This document shows, piece by piece, positions 1 through 6,916 of a stretch of DNA of 9,303 nucleotides (within the stretch, counting starts at the first letter, position 1; each line of letters starts with the position of its first letter). This DNA is from Ghiorsea sp. (GTDB taxonomy: Bacteria; Pseudomonadota; Zetaproteobacteria; Mariprofundales; Mariprofundaceae): NCBI GenBank assembly GCA_021772875.1, contig JAJFLD010000197.1:1-9303 (forward strand), read 5' to 3'. The notes under the pieces were generated by a model. The model made no database searches and was not told where the DNA came from. It worked only from the letters and a program-made list of their open reading frames with translations. A program made the position numbers and the translations under genes.

Positions 1-1
1 T

Positions 2-622
2 CTACATATCAAGAAAAGTAAAACCAAAACAACGCAATACCTACCCGTTAGGCATGGGCAATCTTTGGTTGTCGCCGACTTCGATAACGATATGGATCAA
101 GATATATATATCGTTCGTAGCTTGCCTTCTCACAACCTAGCCAACACCTTTCTCATCAATGATGGTACAGGTAATTTCACTGCCTTAGATACCGGCACCA
201 CAGGAAGTTTACAAGGCATTGGTGATGGCGTATCTACTGTTGATTATAATGCTGACGGACTCATCGACATTTTACTCACCAATGGTTCAGGAGCAAAGCT
301 GCTTGCCAGCAATGGCCCAGTGCAACTCTTTAAAAACATTTCCTCACCTGCAAACCATTGGCTTGAAATAGATTTGATTGGCACAACTTCCAATATTGAT
401 GCTATTGGTGCAACTGTGCGCCTCAATACGGCTGGCACAATTCAAATGCGTCACCAATCTGGAGGAATGCATCTCTACACTCAAAACCATTCCCGTCTCC
501 ACTTTGGCTTAGGGCCCCATACATCTGCATATAGCTTAACAGTTCTTTGGCCAAGCGGCAGAAAAGAAATTTGGACAAACATTACAGCAAACCAAATTCT
601 ACAAGTTACTGAAGGAACAGGC
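2..622 (+). repeat. Direct repeat copy A (paralog duplication)
   Basis: This stretch pairs without gaps to 2055-2675 at a constant offset of 2053 bases. The protein identity is about 78%. DNA identity is uneven: roughly 79% over 61-160 but about 94% over 317-420. The tract is coding in both copies and represents duplicated gene sequence rather than a mobile element. Confidence 0.85.
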
Positions 623-634
623 ACAGCTATCTAA
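2..634 (+). CDS. FG-GAP/VCBS repeat and ASPIC/UnbV domain protein (CRTAC1-like), 3' part only
   Basis: The frame is open to the left edge, so the gene starts outside the window; 210 residues and a TAA stop are visible. Two Asp-rich loops of the FG-GAP/VCBS type are seen, DFDNDMDQD near visible residue 26 and DYNADGLID near residue 81. They are followed by an ASPIC/UnbV domain (about residues 118-205) with its usual landmarks NHWLEIDL, SNIDAIGATV, LHFGLG and VLWPSG. Proteins of this family are exported beta-propeller-like surface or extracellular proteins that often bind calcium through the loops; their ligands are mostly unknown. The visible part aligns without gaps to the C-terminal half of the next gene, about 78% identical by hand count, so the two are tandem paralogs. 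Unlike that paralog it stops six residues after the last ASPIC/UnbV strand and has no linker or membrane tail. Domain assignment is firm; function is not known. Confidence 0.88.
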   Translation, partial: LHIKKSKTKTTQYLPVRHGQSLVVADFDNDMDQDIYIVRSLPSHNLANTFLINDGTGNFTALDTGTTGSLQGIGDGVSTVDYNADGLIDILLTNGSGAKLLASNGPVQLFKNISSPANHWLEIDLIGTTSNIDAIGATVRLNTAGTIQMRHQSGGMHLYTQNHSRLHFGLGPHTSAYSLTVLWPSGRKEIWTNITANQILQVTEGTGTAI

Positions 635-812
635 ATCAGCATTTGCCAATAACATAATTATTCATGGTTACATACCCTTCTATCAGTTTCCAACATCTCT
701 CTATGATGGACGACATACGGTTTTCAGACGCATTTCATATTGGAAAAGGCTTTAACTTGCATCCTTGTTTTTAACAAGCTATTGTAACAAAAATGTGAGG
801 GTGGAAGAAATA

Positions 813-2897
813 ATGTCGCGTAATTTTATTCTTATCGTATTTGTTTTGGCATCTCTTCTGAGCTTATCATCTTCAAGCAATGCTCAACCACTATTTCAAG
901 ATGTCAGTCAAACGAGTGGCATCAATCTCTTAAGCCAAAGCTTTGGCGCGGGCTCTTGGGGAGATTACAATGGTGATTCGTTACCAGACCTATGGCTTGG
1001 TAACCATAGAGATCCACCCGCTCTATTTGTCAATCAAGGTAATGATACTTTTATTGATGTTGCCCCACTCGTTGTCCAATTTCCTCGCCCCTCAAATACA
1101 ATCGATGCCCATGGGGCACAATGGATAGATCTTGATAGGGATGGCGATATGGATCTGGTGGAGCTGACGGGAGGGCGAAGTGGGCGCGGCCTTGAGCCTT
1201 CTCTGGTTTGGATCAATCAAGCAGGGCAGCTTATAGACAATGCTCCAGCATTAGGCTTGGACTACCCCGCATGCAGAGGTAGAACTCCCCTCGCTCTTGA
1301 TTTTAATCATGATGGCTGGTTAGATTTGTTCATGTCATGTGCGGCAAGCGCAACAGCACCGTCTTCTTTTTTCACCAGCCAATCTGCTTCTTTTTTCCCT
1401 CCGCTCACTTTAGCCCCTGGAATATTACCACCAAAACCAAATCAATATGCCCAACTTTTTAAGCTTAGCATCGATGGCTACACCGAAGTCTACGCCCCTC
1501 AACACTTCGATGGCGGAGTGATTGTAGACACGTATACGTCACCATGGAGCAGCCACCAGAGCAAAACATTTAAAGGCGTAAGAGACTCTGCTTTTGCAGA
1601 TATTGACGGCGACCTCATCGTTGATAAAATCATAGTGAAGAGTGATGCAGATGGCTCATTTTCAGACATTACTTCGGTTACAACCAATGAAGTTCACGCA
1701 TCTTTTATTACCACCAAAGGAAGCGTAATCATCACTCAACTACAAACAACAGGCTCACTTAGTTTTGTCCTTGAATCTAACCCATTCAGAGCCAGTAATA
1801 TTCATATTGGCGCTGCAAACACCATACCTAAGACACTTAGTTTCACACTCCCACCAACGGACCCCTTAGTCCTAGGTATGCCAACTTATATCCCTGGCAC
1901 AGACTCTGGTATTTATATTGGCTATGACGCAGCGTTAACCACATGGACTATCGCCCAAACCAGCACATTGTATTCACCTGTCGCTGGGAAAATAACGAGT
2001 ACTGCAGCTCTATCCATTGTAGGAACAACTGGTTTCCCTATTGTGTTAAGCAATCTATCTATCGAAAAAAGTAGCACCCAAAAGAGTCAATATTTGCCCA
2101 TCCAATACGGACAATCCGTGGTCGTAGCCGATTTCGATAATGACATGGATCAGGACATTTATATTGTTAGTGCTCTACCTTCTCATAATTTAGCAAACAC
2201 CTTTCTCATGAATGATGGTACTGGTAATTTCACAGCCCCAGTTACTGGCGCCGAAGGAAGCTTGCAAGGTATTGGCGATAGTGCATCTACTGTTGATTAC
2301 AACGGTGATGGGCTCATGGATATTTTACTTACCAATGGTTCTGGGCCAAACCTTCTGGCTAGCAGTGGGCCAGTGCAACTCTTTAAAAACATTTCCCCAC
2401 CTGCAAACCATTGGCTTGAAATAGATTTGGTTGGAACAACTTCCAATATTGATGCTATCGGTGCAACCGTACACCTTGATACAGGCGGAACGATTCAAAT
2501 GAGACAGCAATCCGGAGGCATGCATCTCTACACCCAAAACCACTCTCGCCTCCATTTTGGATTAGGCCCTCATGCCTTGGTAAACAGCATAATGGTTCTT
2601 TGGCCAAGTGGTAAAAAAGAGTTCTGGTCAAATATTAGAGCCGACAAAATTCTTAAAATCACCGAAGGAACAGGGGCAAATGCGCCGCCGACTTATGCAC
2701 CACCCAATTATACGCCACCACCTGCATATACGCCCCCAGTGAATACTACGCCAGCTGCGACTTCAAACAGCAGTTGTATGGCTCCAACATTCAGTCCACA
2801 AGTAGCTACCTTTATGTTTTATGCTTTTCTCTTTAGCGCTCTCACATTAATAAGGAATCCACCACGGTGGTCATTTAAATCAAGGCGTAAGACATAA
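813..2897 (+). CDS. Exported FG-GAP/VCBS and ASPIC/UnbV protein (CRTAC1-like) with C-terminal sorting-type tail
   Basis: This is a complete exported protein of 694 residues. I place the start at the ATG at 813 because a purine-rich ribosome site (GAGGGTGGAAG, 797-807) precedes it and it puts the signal peptide at the N-terminus (basic MSR, hydrophobic core, likely cut after Ala24). The frame extends upstream to a TTG at 765, which I reject. Asp-rich FG-GAP/VCBS loops lie at about residues 52, 107, 163, 263, 440 and 495 (for example LDRDGDMD, DFNHDGWLD, DYNGDGLMD). A less recognisable beta-rich section spans 275-435. An ASPIC/UnbV domain covers about 532-618. After it come a Pro/Tyr/Thr-rich linker (625-642), a lone Cys655, a hydrophobic segment (about 664-680) and a basic end (KSRRKT). 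The tail looks like a sorting signal that would hold the protein in the inner membrane until processed. The role is unknown; adhesion or extracellular binding is inference. Confidence 0.9.
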   Translation: MSRNFILIVFVLASLLSLSSSSNAQPLFQDVSQTSGINLLSQSFGAGSWGDYNGDSLPDLWLGNHRDPPALFVNQGNDTFIDVAPLVVQFPRPSNTIDAHGAQWIDLDRDGDMDLVELTGGRSGRGLEPSLVWINQAGQLIDNAPALGLDYPACRGRTPLALDFNHDGWLDLFMSCAASATAPSSFFTSQSASFFPPLTLAPGILPPKPNQYAQLFKLSIDGYTEVYAPQHFDGGVIVDTYTSPWSSHQSKTFKGVRDSAFADIDGDLIVDKIIVKSDADGSFSDITSVTTNEVHASFITTKGSVIITQLQTTGSLSFVLESNPFRASNIHIGAANTIPKTLSFTLPPTDPLVLGMPTYIPGTDSGIYIGYDAALTTWTIAQTSTLYSPVAGKITSTAALSIVGTTGFPIVLSNLSIEKSSTQKSQYLPIQYGQSVVVADFDNDMDQDIYIVSALPSHNLANTFLMNDGTGNFTAPVTGAEGSLQGIGDSASTVDYNGDGLMDILLTNGSGPNLLASSGPVQLFKNISPPANHWLEIDLVGTTSNIDAIGATVHLDTGGTIQMRQQSGGMHLYTQNHSRLHFGLGPHALVNSIMVLWPSGKKEFWSNIRADKILKITEGTGANAPPTYAPPNYTPPPAYTPPVNTTPAATSNSSCMAPTFSPQVATFMFYAFLFSALTLIRNPPRWSFKSRRKT
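2055..2675 (+). repeat. Direct repeat copy B (paralog duplication)
   Basis: This is the second copy of the duplicated sequence, matching 2-622 with no gaps. It encodes the last two Asp-rich loops and the whole ASPIC/UnbV domain. Similarity ends at the codon for the EGTG motif: copy A then runs to a stop while copy B continues into the Pro-rich linker. Confidence 0.85.
2682..2738 (+). repeat. Degenerate Pro/Tyr/Thr repeat coding for a linker
   Basis: The codons spell a low-complexity run of short units such as TYAPP, NYTPP and AYTPP. It separates the ASPIC/UnbV domain from the Cys and hydrophobic tail. Linkers of this kind commonly span the periplasm or cell-surface layer between a globular domain and an anchor, which is how I read it here. 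Confidence 0.6.
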
Positions 2898-2977
2898 CAC
2901 ACCTTGCTTGAGAATAAATCACTTCTCACACAGGCTTTATCACCTTCAAATCTACAATGCTTAATGCTGAACAATTG

Positions 2978-4222
2978 TTACTTTATTAAATAAGATTTTA
3001 TAAACACTTTATCCGTACCCAAACGATTCACCATTTCCCATGTTACATTGACTGTAATCCCTGCTGGTGTTTCTAAGACTGCTAACGCTGGACGCCGTTG
3101 TTCATCGGCTTGCCATTTTACCAATTGATTGATACGTATGATTTTACCCGTAGGCAAGCCAGAACGATCGAAAAATTCAAGAAAGACATCCAAGTCACCT
3201 GATGTTGACGTTGCTGTATAAGCAACAATCAACTCCCCATTTCTTAAAACCTTACTTGTTCCTCGATTTAAAGCCGTAAGCCCAAGATTCTTTGAAGATG
3301 CTGGAAGCTCCAGCGTATTCGACCAGCCACTACCAGGTGAATATTTTTTGATAAACATTCTAGGGTCTAGTGTCATCCACAAGATATTAACATCACCTGA
3401 ATCATTGATTGTAACCATTGGCCGCAACTGCTTCATGAGGCTTTGGTTGGATTCAATCACCCATTCTTCAACAGCACCCCACACACCATCAGTTACAAGC
3501 AGCTGTTGCACAAATACAGATGTTGTCTGAAGAATTGCATCTTTAGCTGCCCACGCCACGACCACATTTCCCGATCTGCTCACAGCAATGCGCGAGACTC
3601 CCCACGTATGCTTGTCTGCCAGATCCACAATTGCTGCACGTGAATTTAATTGCTGGAGCCTATTTAAAGGGTTACCCGTAGCTGAGAAAAGTCGCGCAAA
3701 TATTTTCAGCTGTCCCGATTGTACCGCATTCCAAACCACTACAAATCGCCCATCACCATTACGTTGTGCTAAATTGGGATGTATAACTACCTCACTCCAA
3801 CCATGATCACCAAAACCAGAAGAAATATTTAGCGGCGGAACAAGAAACTGTCCATTTTTTCCTATGATGGCTGCAAAGACATCATGTTTAACGCCATGAA
3901 CTTTATCCCATGCTACGATCTTATCCCAGACTATTACAAATGACTCTCCATTTGTAGATACAGCTGGGTGAAGTGCTTGTGCATCTAAAACGACATCACT
4001 CACAACCACTTGACCATACTGATCAATCAATTGCGCATGTACACCATTCCCTTGCCATACCACACAAGATAAACCTTTGTTATTTGTAGCAACAACTGCA
4101 TGAGCACCAGCATCTGTCACTTTCGTGTCGGGATAACTAACAATTATCTGTTTAGCAAAAGAAGTAAGGGGAACCAACAATAACAAACCAAATAGAATGA
4201 TGGGGAATGGTTTAATTTTCAA
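2978..4222 (-). CDS. Secreted protein with seven beta-propeller-like repeats, function unknown
   Basis: This 414-residue protein is not recognised as a named family. It opens with a signal peptide (MKIK, hydrophobic 6-20, likely cut after Ala23). The mature part holds seven copies of a degenerate motif, roughly G-x-hydrophobic-VVW followed 5-20 residues later by a strand and an x-x-G-x turn. The key aromatic residues fall at W56, W99, W164, W224, W282, Y335 and W395, spaced 43-65 apart; the last repeat ends at the C-terminus. Examples are GRFVVVW, GNVVVAW and GELIVAY. This fits a seven-bladed beta-propeller occupying the whole mature protein. The start is a TTG: it has a GAGG ribosome site eight bases upstream (4231-4234), no ATG is in frame, and a TGA stop lies in frame just upstream. 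It is convergent with the CRTAC1-like gene, and a promoter is visible upstream. No catalytic motif is apparent. Confidence 0.82.
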   Translation of the reverse strand: MKIKPFPIILFGLLLLVPLTSFAKQIIVSYPDTKVTDAGAHAVVATNNKGLSCVVWQGNGVHAQLIDQYGQVVVSDVVLDAQALHPAVSTNGESFVIVWDKIVAWDKVHGVKHDVFAAIIGKNGQFLVPPLNISSGFGDHGWSEVVIHPNLAQRNGDGRFVVVWNAVQSGQLKIFARLFSATGNPLNRLQQLNSRAAIVDLADKHTWGVSRIAVSRSGNVVVAWAAKDAILQTTSVFVQQLLVTDGVWGAVEEWVIESNQSLMKQLRPMVTINDSGDVNILWMTLDPRMFIKKYSPGSGWSNTLELPASSKNLGLTALNRGTSKVLRNGELIVAYTATSTSGDLDVFLEFFDRSGLPTGKIIRINQLVKWQADEQRRPALAVLETPAGITVNVTWEMVNRLGTDKVFIKSYLIK

Positions 4223-4275
4223 AGTATGTGCCTCAAAGTAGTTTCATAGACTATAAAGCTGATTGTCCGTACAGC

Positions 4276-4303
4276 ATTGTCACGACTAAACAATACGTGT
4301 CAA
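4276..4303 (-). promoter_or_regulatory. Sigma-70-type promoter for the seven-repeat secreted protein
   Basis: On the minus strand a perfect TTGACA (4303-4298) is followed after 16 bases by GACAAT (4281-4276), which matches four of six positions of the -10 consensus. Transcription would start near 4269 and give a leader of about 47 bases before the TTG start. It is predicted from motif match and position only. Confidence 0.5.
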
Positions 4304-4305
4304 TT

Positions 4306-4321
4306 TTTCATGCGTATGAAA
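4306..4321. promoter_or_regulatory. Inverted repeat next to the -35 element, possible operator
   Basis: The sequence TTTCATGCGTATGAAA has perfect 6-base arms around a 4-base centre. It ends two bases upstream of the predicted -35 box of the secreted-protein gene, a usual position for an activator or repressor site. It is not followed by a T-run, so a terminator is unlikely. The binding factor is unknown. Confidence 0.3.
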
Positions 4322-4373
4322 CAGTTCTCAGATAGACGAAGTTATTAGGTTTAAGGCTATTTCATCTGTGGCG

Positions 4374-4418
4374 TTAATAAAAATAATGAAAGGCCGCCAC
4401 TTTCGTGACGACCTTTTA
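4374..4418 (-). terminator. Intrinsic terminator downstream of glnA
   Basis: Read on the minus strand, 4417-4406 (AAAGGTCGTCAC) pairs with 4401-4390 (GTGGCGGCCTTT) in a 12-bp stem with two G-U pairs and a GAAA tetraloop, followed by the T-rich tail CATTATTTTTATT. It begins 26 bases after the glnA stop codon. On the plus strand the two wobble pairs become C-A mismatches, so it works mainly in the glnA direction. Confidence 0.88.
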
Positions 4419-4443
4419 CATACAAATGTGTTGCTCTATTAAA

Positions 4444-5859
4444 TTAAACTGAGTAATACATTTCCATTTCAATAGGATGTGGACGCATACGAATTTGATT
4501 TACATCTTCCATCTTCATGTCGATATACGCATCAATCATATCATCATCCATCACACCGCCCACTTTCAAGAAGTCGCGATCAGCGCTTAATGCTTCAAGT
4601 GCTTGATCCAAGCTGCTACATACAGTTGGGATTTTTAGCGCTTCTTCAGCAGGCAGGTCATACAAGTTTTTGTCTGCTGCTTCACCTGGATCAATCTTGT
4701 TGGCAATGCCATCAAGACCCGCCATCAACATCGCAGTATATGCCAAGTATGGGTTTGCTGTACAATCAGGGAAACGCACTTCAATACGACGCGCTGGGTC
4801 AGAATTGACCACAGGAATACGAATAGAAGCAGAGCGGTTACGATTTGAGTAAGCAAGCATTACTGGTGCTTCAAAACCTGGAACCAAACGTTTGTAAGAG
4901 TTGGTTGAGGCATTGGTGAAAGCATTTAATGCACGCGCATGTTTGATGATACCACCGATATACCACAAAGCTTCTTGTGAAAGGTTGGCATATTTATCGC
5001 CTGCAAAAATGTTTTTACCATCTTTCCAAACCGATTGATGTACATGCATAGCTGAACCATTATCATTAAAGATGGGTTTAGGCATGAAAGTCGCAGTTTT
5101 ACCATGTGCATCAGCAACATTATGAACCACATATTTATACCATTGCGCACGATCGGCAATATCAATCAACTCACCAAATTTCATCGCCAATTCACATTGA
5201 CCAGCAGTGGCCACTTCGTGGTGATGACATTCCATGTGAATACCAAGATCAGTCATTACCAAAGACATGTCATTGCGCATTTCGTGTAGTGTATCCACTG
5301 GCGGAACTGGGAAATAACCACCTTTCACTTTAGGTCTATGACCTGTGTTTCCACCTGCATACTCAACATGTGAATTCCATGCCGCTTCTTCAGATTCAAT
5401 GGTATAACCAGAAGAACCCATGTCGTTGTGGTAACGCATGCCATCAAAAACGAAAAACTCTAATTCTGGGCCAAAGTATACAGTGTCAGCAATACCAGCA
5501 GATTTGATATGCTTCAATGCACGTTGGGCAACTTGACGTGGGCAACGGTTGTAATCTTGACCCGTGATGGGATCTATCACTTGCGATACCAATACCAAGG
5601 TTGAAGCTTCAAAAAATGGGTCAATCCGAGCGCTTTCAGGATCTGGAATCAGCGCCATGTCTGAATTGTTAATGGCACACCAGCCTTCAATGGATGAACC
5701 ATCAAAAGCAAAACCATCTTCAAAGCTGTCTTCGCTTAATTCATGGATAGGAAAAGTTACATGTTGCCATTTTCCTTTTGTATCCGTAAAACGGACATCA
5801 ACAAAATCACAGTCACTTTCTTCAATAAGATCAAAGACCTTTTTTATCGCATCGTTCAC
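4444..5859 (-). CDS. glnA: Glutamine synthetase, type I (GSI-beta)
   Basis: This cytoplasmic enzyme makes glutamine from glutamate, ammonia and ATP, the entry point of nitrogen assimilation, and works as a dodecamer. At 471 residues it has normal length. Landmarks are FDGSSIEGW (52-60), the ATP-site stretch KPIFNDNGSAMHVHQS (261-276) and the glutamate-binding loop Glu330. With a constant +3 shift against the E. coli enzyme, the metal ligands are Glu132, Glu134, Glu215, Glu223, His272 and Glu360, all present. Tyr400 in KNLYDLPAEE matches the adenylylation site Tyr397, so control by a GlnE-type adenylyltransferase is expected. The start is GTG with a strong AAGGAG six bases upstream; an ATG two bases earlier leads at once to a stop. 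The gene is probably transcribed from its own promoter in the gap after ppx and ends at a strong terminator. No glnL/glnG pair follows. Confidence 0.98.
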   Translation of the reverse strand: MNDAIKKVFDLIEESDCDFVDVRFTDTKGKWQHVTFPIHELSEDSFEDGFAFDGSSIEGWCAINNSDMALIPDPESARIDPFFEASTLVLVSQVIDPITGQDYNRCPRQVAQRALKHIKSAGIADTVYFGPELEFFVFDGMRYHNDMGSSGYTIESEEAAWNSHVEYAGGNTGHRPKVKGGYFPVPPVDTLHEMRNDMSLVMTDLGIHMECHHHEVATAGQCELAMKFGELIDIADRAQWYKYVVHNVADAHGKTATFMPKPIFNDNGSAMHVHQSVWKDGKNIFAGDKYANLSQEALWYIGGIIKHARALNAFTNASTNSYKRLVPGFEAPVMLAYSNRNRSASIRIPVVNSDPARRIEVRFPDCTANPYLAYTAMLMAGLDGIANKIDPGEAADKNLYDLPAEEALKIPTVCSSLDQALEALSADRDFLKVGGVMDDDMIDAYIDMKMEDVNQIRMRPHPIEMEMYYSV

Positions 5860-5871
5860 ATCGCTCTCCTT
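5856..5871 (-). promoter_or_regulatory. glnA ribosome site with overlapping ATG-TGA and GTG start
   Basis: The minus strand reads AAGGAGAGCGATGTGA. The Shine-Dalgarno AAGGAG (5871-5866) serves the GTG start at 5859. An ATG (5861-5859) shares its last base with that GTG and is followed directly by TGA, forming a start-stop pair. The GTG is therefore the only start giving the full enzyme. Confidence 0.75.
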
Positions 5872-5928
5872 ATTCCCTTATAATCATTAAAAAACTAGCT
5901 ACAATTCTATTTGTATGAAAGCTAACCT

Positions 5929-5953
5929 TTGCACAAAGCACACCCCTGTGCAA
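5929..5953 (-). promoter_or_regulatory. Candidate glnA promoter/operator: inverted repeat with sigma-54-like GG-N10-GC
   Basis: Just after the ppx stop, the minus strand has TTGCACA (5953-5947) and, after an 11-base spacer, its perfect complement TGTGCAA (5939-5933 region). Inside lies GCACA-GGGG-TGTGC. The half-site TGCAC recalls NtrC sites, though the spacing is one base off the enterobacterial form. A GG (5944-5943) followed by ten bases and GC (5932-5931) keeps the invariant core of a sigma-54 promoter, but the other bases match poorly. A TAGAAT hexamer further down could be a sigma-70 -10 box without a good -35. Some nitrogen control element is plausible; which type is inference. Confidence 0.38.
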
Positions 5954-6916
5954 TCAGAAAGCACGCTCACTTTTTTTGGTTGCCACTAATAACAACCCTT
6001 CAAGCAAACCTGCATCCACACTCACCAAAGCTTTAAAGCCCCAGTGTTCAAACAAGACATCCACTATCGCCAAACCTGCCACAATCACATCTTCACGGCC
6101 TTTTTCCAAGGCTGGAATCGCCAATCGCTCAGCATGTGTCATCTTTAATAAGTTATCTCGTAATTGCAAAAAATCTTCTCTGCTTAAGCTATAATTATTA
6201 ATGCAGTTCACATCATACGTTTCTAAATTTTGGTGTATGGCGACCAAAGTTGTCACTGTGCCAGCTGTGCCTACCAAATGTCGTGGCAAAACCTGATCTT
6301 GAGCCCAAGAAGCTTCCACCCTTTGCAAACATGCAACAGCATGTTGTTTCATCTTGGTGTAGTCTGAAACAGATGTAGGGTTACTTTGCAAAAATAACTC
6401 TTTCATCCGCACAACACCCATCTTTTCACTGATGCTATCCACCAACTTACCTTGACTTACACGGCTAAATTCTGTGCTGCCACCACCAATATCAAACAAC
6501 AACATATCTTGATTCAATTCTGGCTTCAAAACCGACTGCGCACCAAGCAAAGCAAAATGGGCTTCTGATTCACCCGAAATAATATGAATATTTAAACCCG
6601 TGGTTGCCAACACTTGCGCCACAAAAGCCTGACCATTGGATGATTCTCGAATCGCAGCCGTCGCCACAGCATAAATATCCGCAGCTTTGATACCAAATGA
6701 CGCACAAACCTGCACCAGTGTTGCAAAAACCACCAATGCCCGTTGTTGCCCAAGCTCACTTAAATGCCCCGTTTGCTGCAAACCTTCACCAAGCCTGACA
6801 ATATGATGTTGGTAATGCACCCTTCTCAAAATTTTATGTGCTGGGGATACTTCGGCGATAAGCAGGCGAACAGTGTTGGAACCAATATCCAATACCGCCC
6901 GCGTTTTAGCTAACAT
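5954..6916 (-). CDS. ppx: Ppx/GppA family phosphatase, short form
   Basis: This is an exopolyphosphatase or guanosine pentaphosphate phosphatase of the ASKHA fold, acting in the cytoplasm on polyphosphate and/or pppGpp. The two activities cannot be told apart from sequence. At 320 residues it has only the two actin-like lobes; the HD-like C-terminal domain of E. coli Ppx (about 500 residues) is absent, as in many bacterial short forms. Motifs: the first phosphate loop DIGSNTVRLLI (10-20), VATAAIRE (84-91), GESEA with conserved Glu118, the second phosphate loop FDIGGGSTEF (141-150), GTAGTVTTL (216-224) and GREDVIVAGLAI (273-284). The ATG at 6916 overlaps the end of the upstream gene by 11 bases and has no good ribosome site, which suggests translational coupling. 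It is followed by a 94-base gap and then glnA. Confidence 0.93.
   Translation of the reverse strand: MLAKTRAVLDIGSNTVRLLIAEVSPAHKILRRVHYQHHIVRLGEGLQQTGHLSELGQQRALVVFATLVQVCASFGIKAADIYAVATAAIRESSNGQAFVAQVLATTGLNIHIISGESEAHFALLGAQSVLKPELNQDMLLFDIGGGSTEFSRVSQGKLVDSISEKMGVVRMKELFLQSNPTSVSDYTKMKQHAVACLQRVEASWAQDQVLPRHLVGTAGTVTTLVAIHQNLETYDVNCINNYSLSREDFLQLRDNLLKMTHAERLAIPALEKGREDVIVAGLAIVDVLFEHWGFKALVSVDAGLLEGLLLVATKKSERAF

Noticed and set aside
261..276. Possible reading of the first partial gene as a pseudogene
   Set aside because: Its frame is open from the left edge to a normal stop and the ASPIC/UnbV domain is complete, so there is no sign of decay in the visible part.
764..778. Hairpin CTTGTT-TTT-AACAAG as a terminator of the first paralog
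   Set aside because: The stem is six AT-rich pairs with a 3-base loop and no following T-run; it may be a leader structure or chance. No convincing promoter hexamers were found in 635-812 either.
765..812. N-terminal extension of the CRTAC1-like protein to the TTG at 765
   Set aside because: The extension would bury the signal peptide behind 16 residues and starts inside a small hairpin; the ATG at 813 has the ribosome site.
2682..2738. Pro/Tyr repeat as a CRISPR or tandem DNA repeat
   Set aside because: The repetition is at the amino-acid level within an open frame; the DNA units vary in sequence and length.
2898..2977. Bidirectional terminator between the convergent genes
   Set aside because: Only a 5-base CAAGG/CCTTG match with a 16-base loop was found and there is no T-run, so nothing is called.
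4479..4808. Open frame of 109 codons on the plus strand opposite glnA
   Set aside because: It is antisense to the strongly conserved glnA frame, has no recognisable domain and a low-complexity His/Ser/Gln-rich translation.
5564..5890. Open frame of 108 codons on the plus strand opposite the glnA start
   Set aside because: It is a shadow of glnA; the translation is Ser-rich without family features and it runs through the glnA ribosome site.
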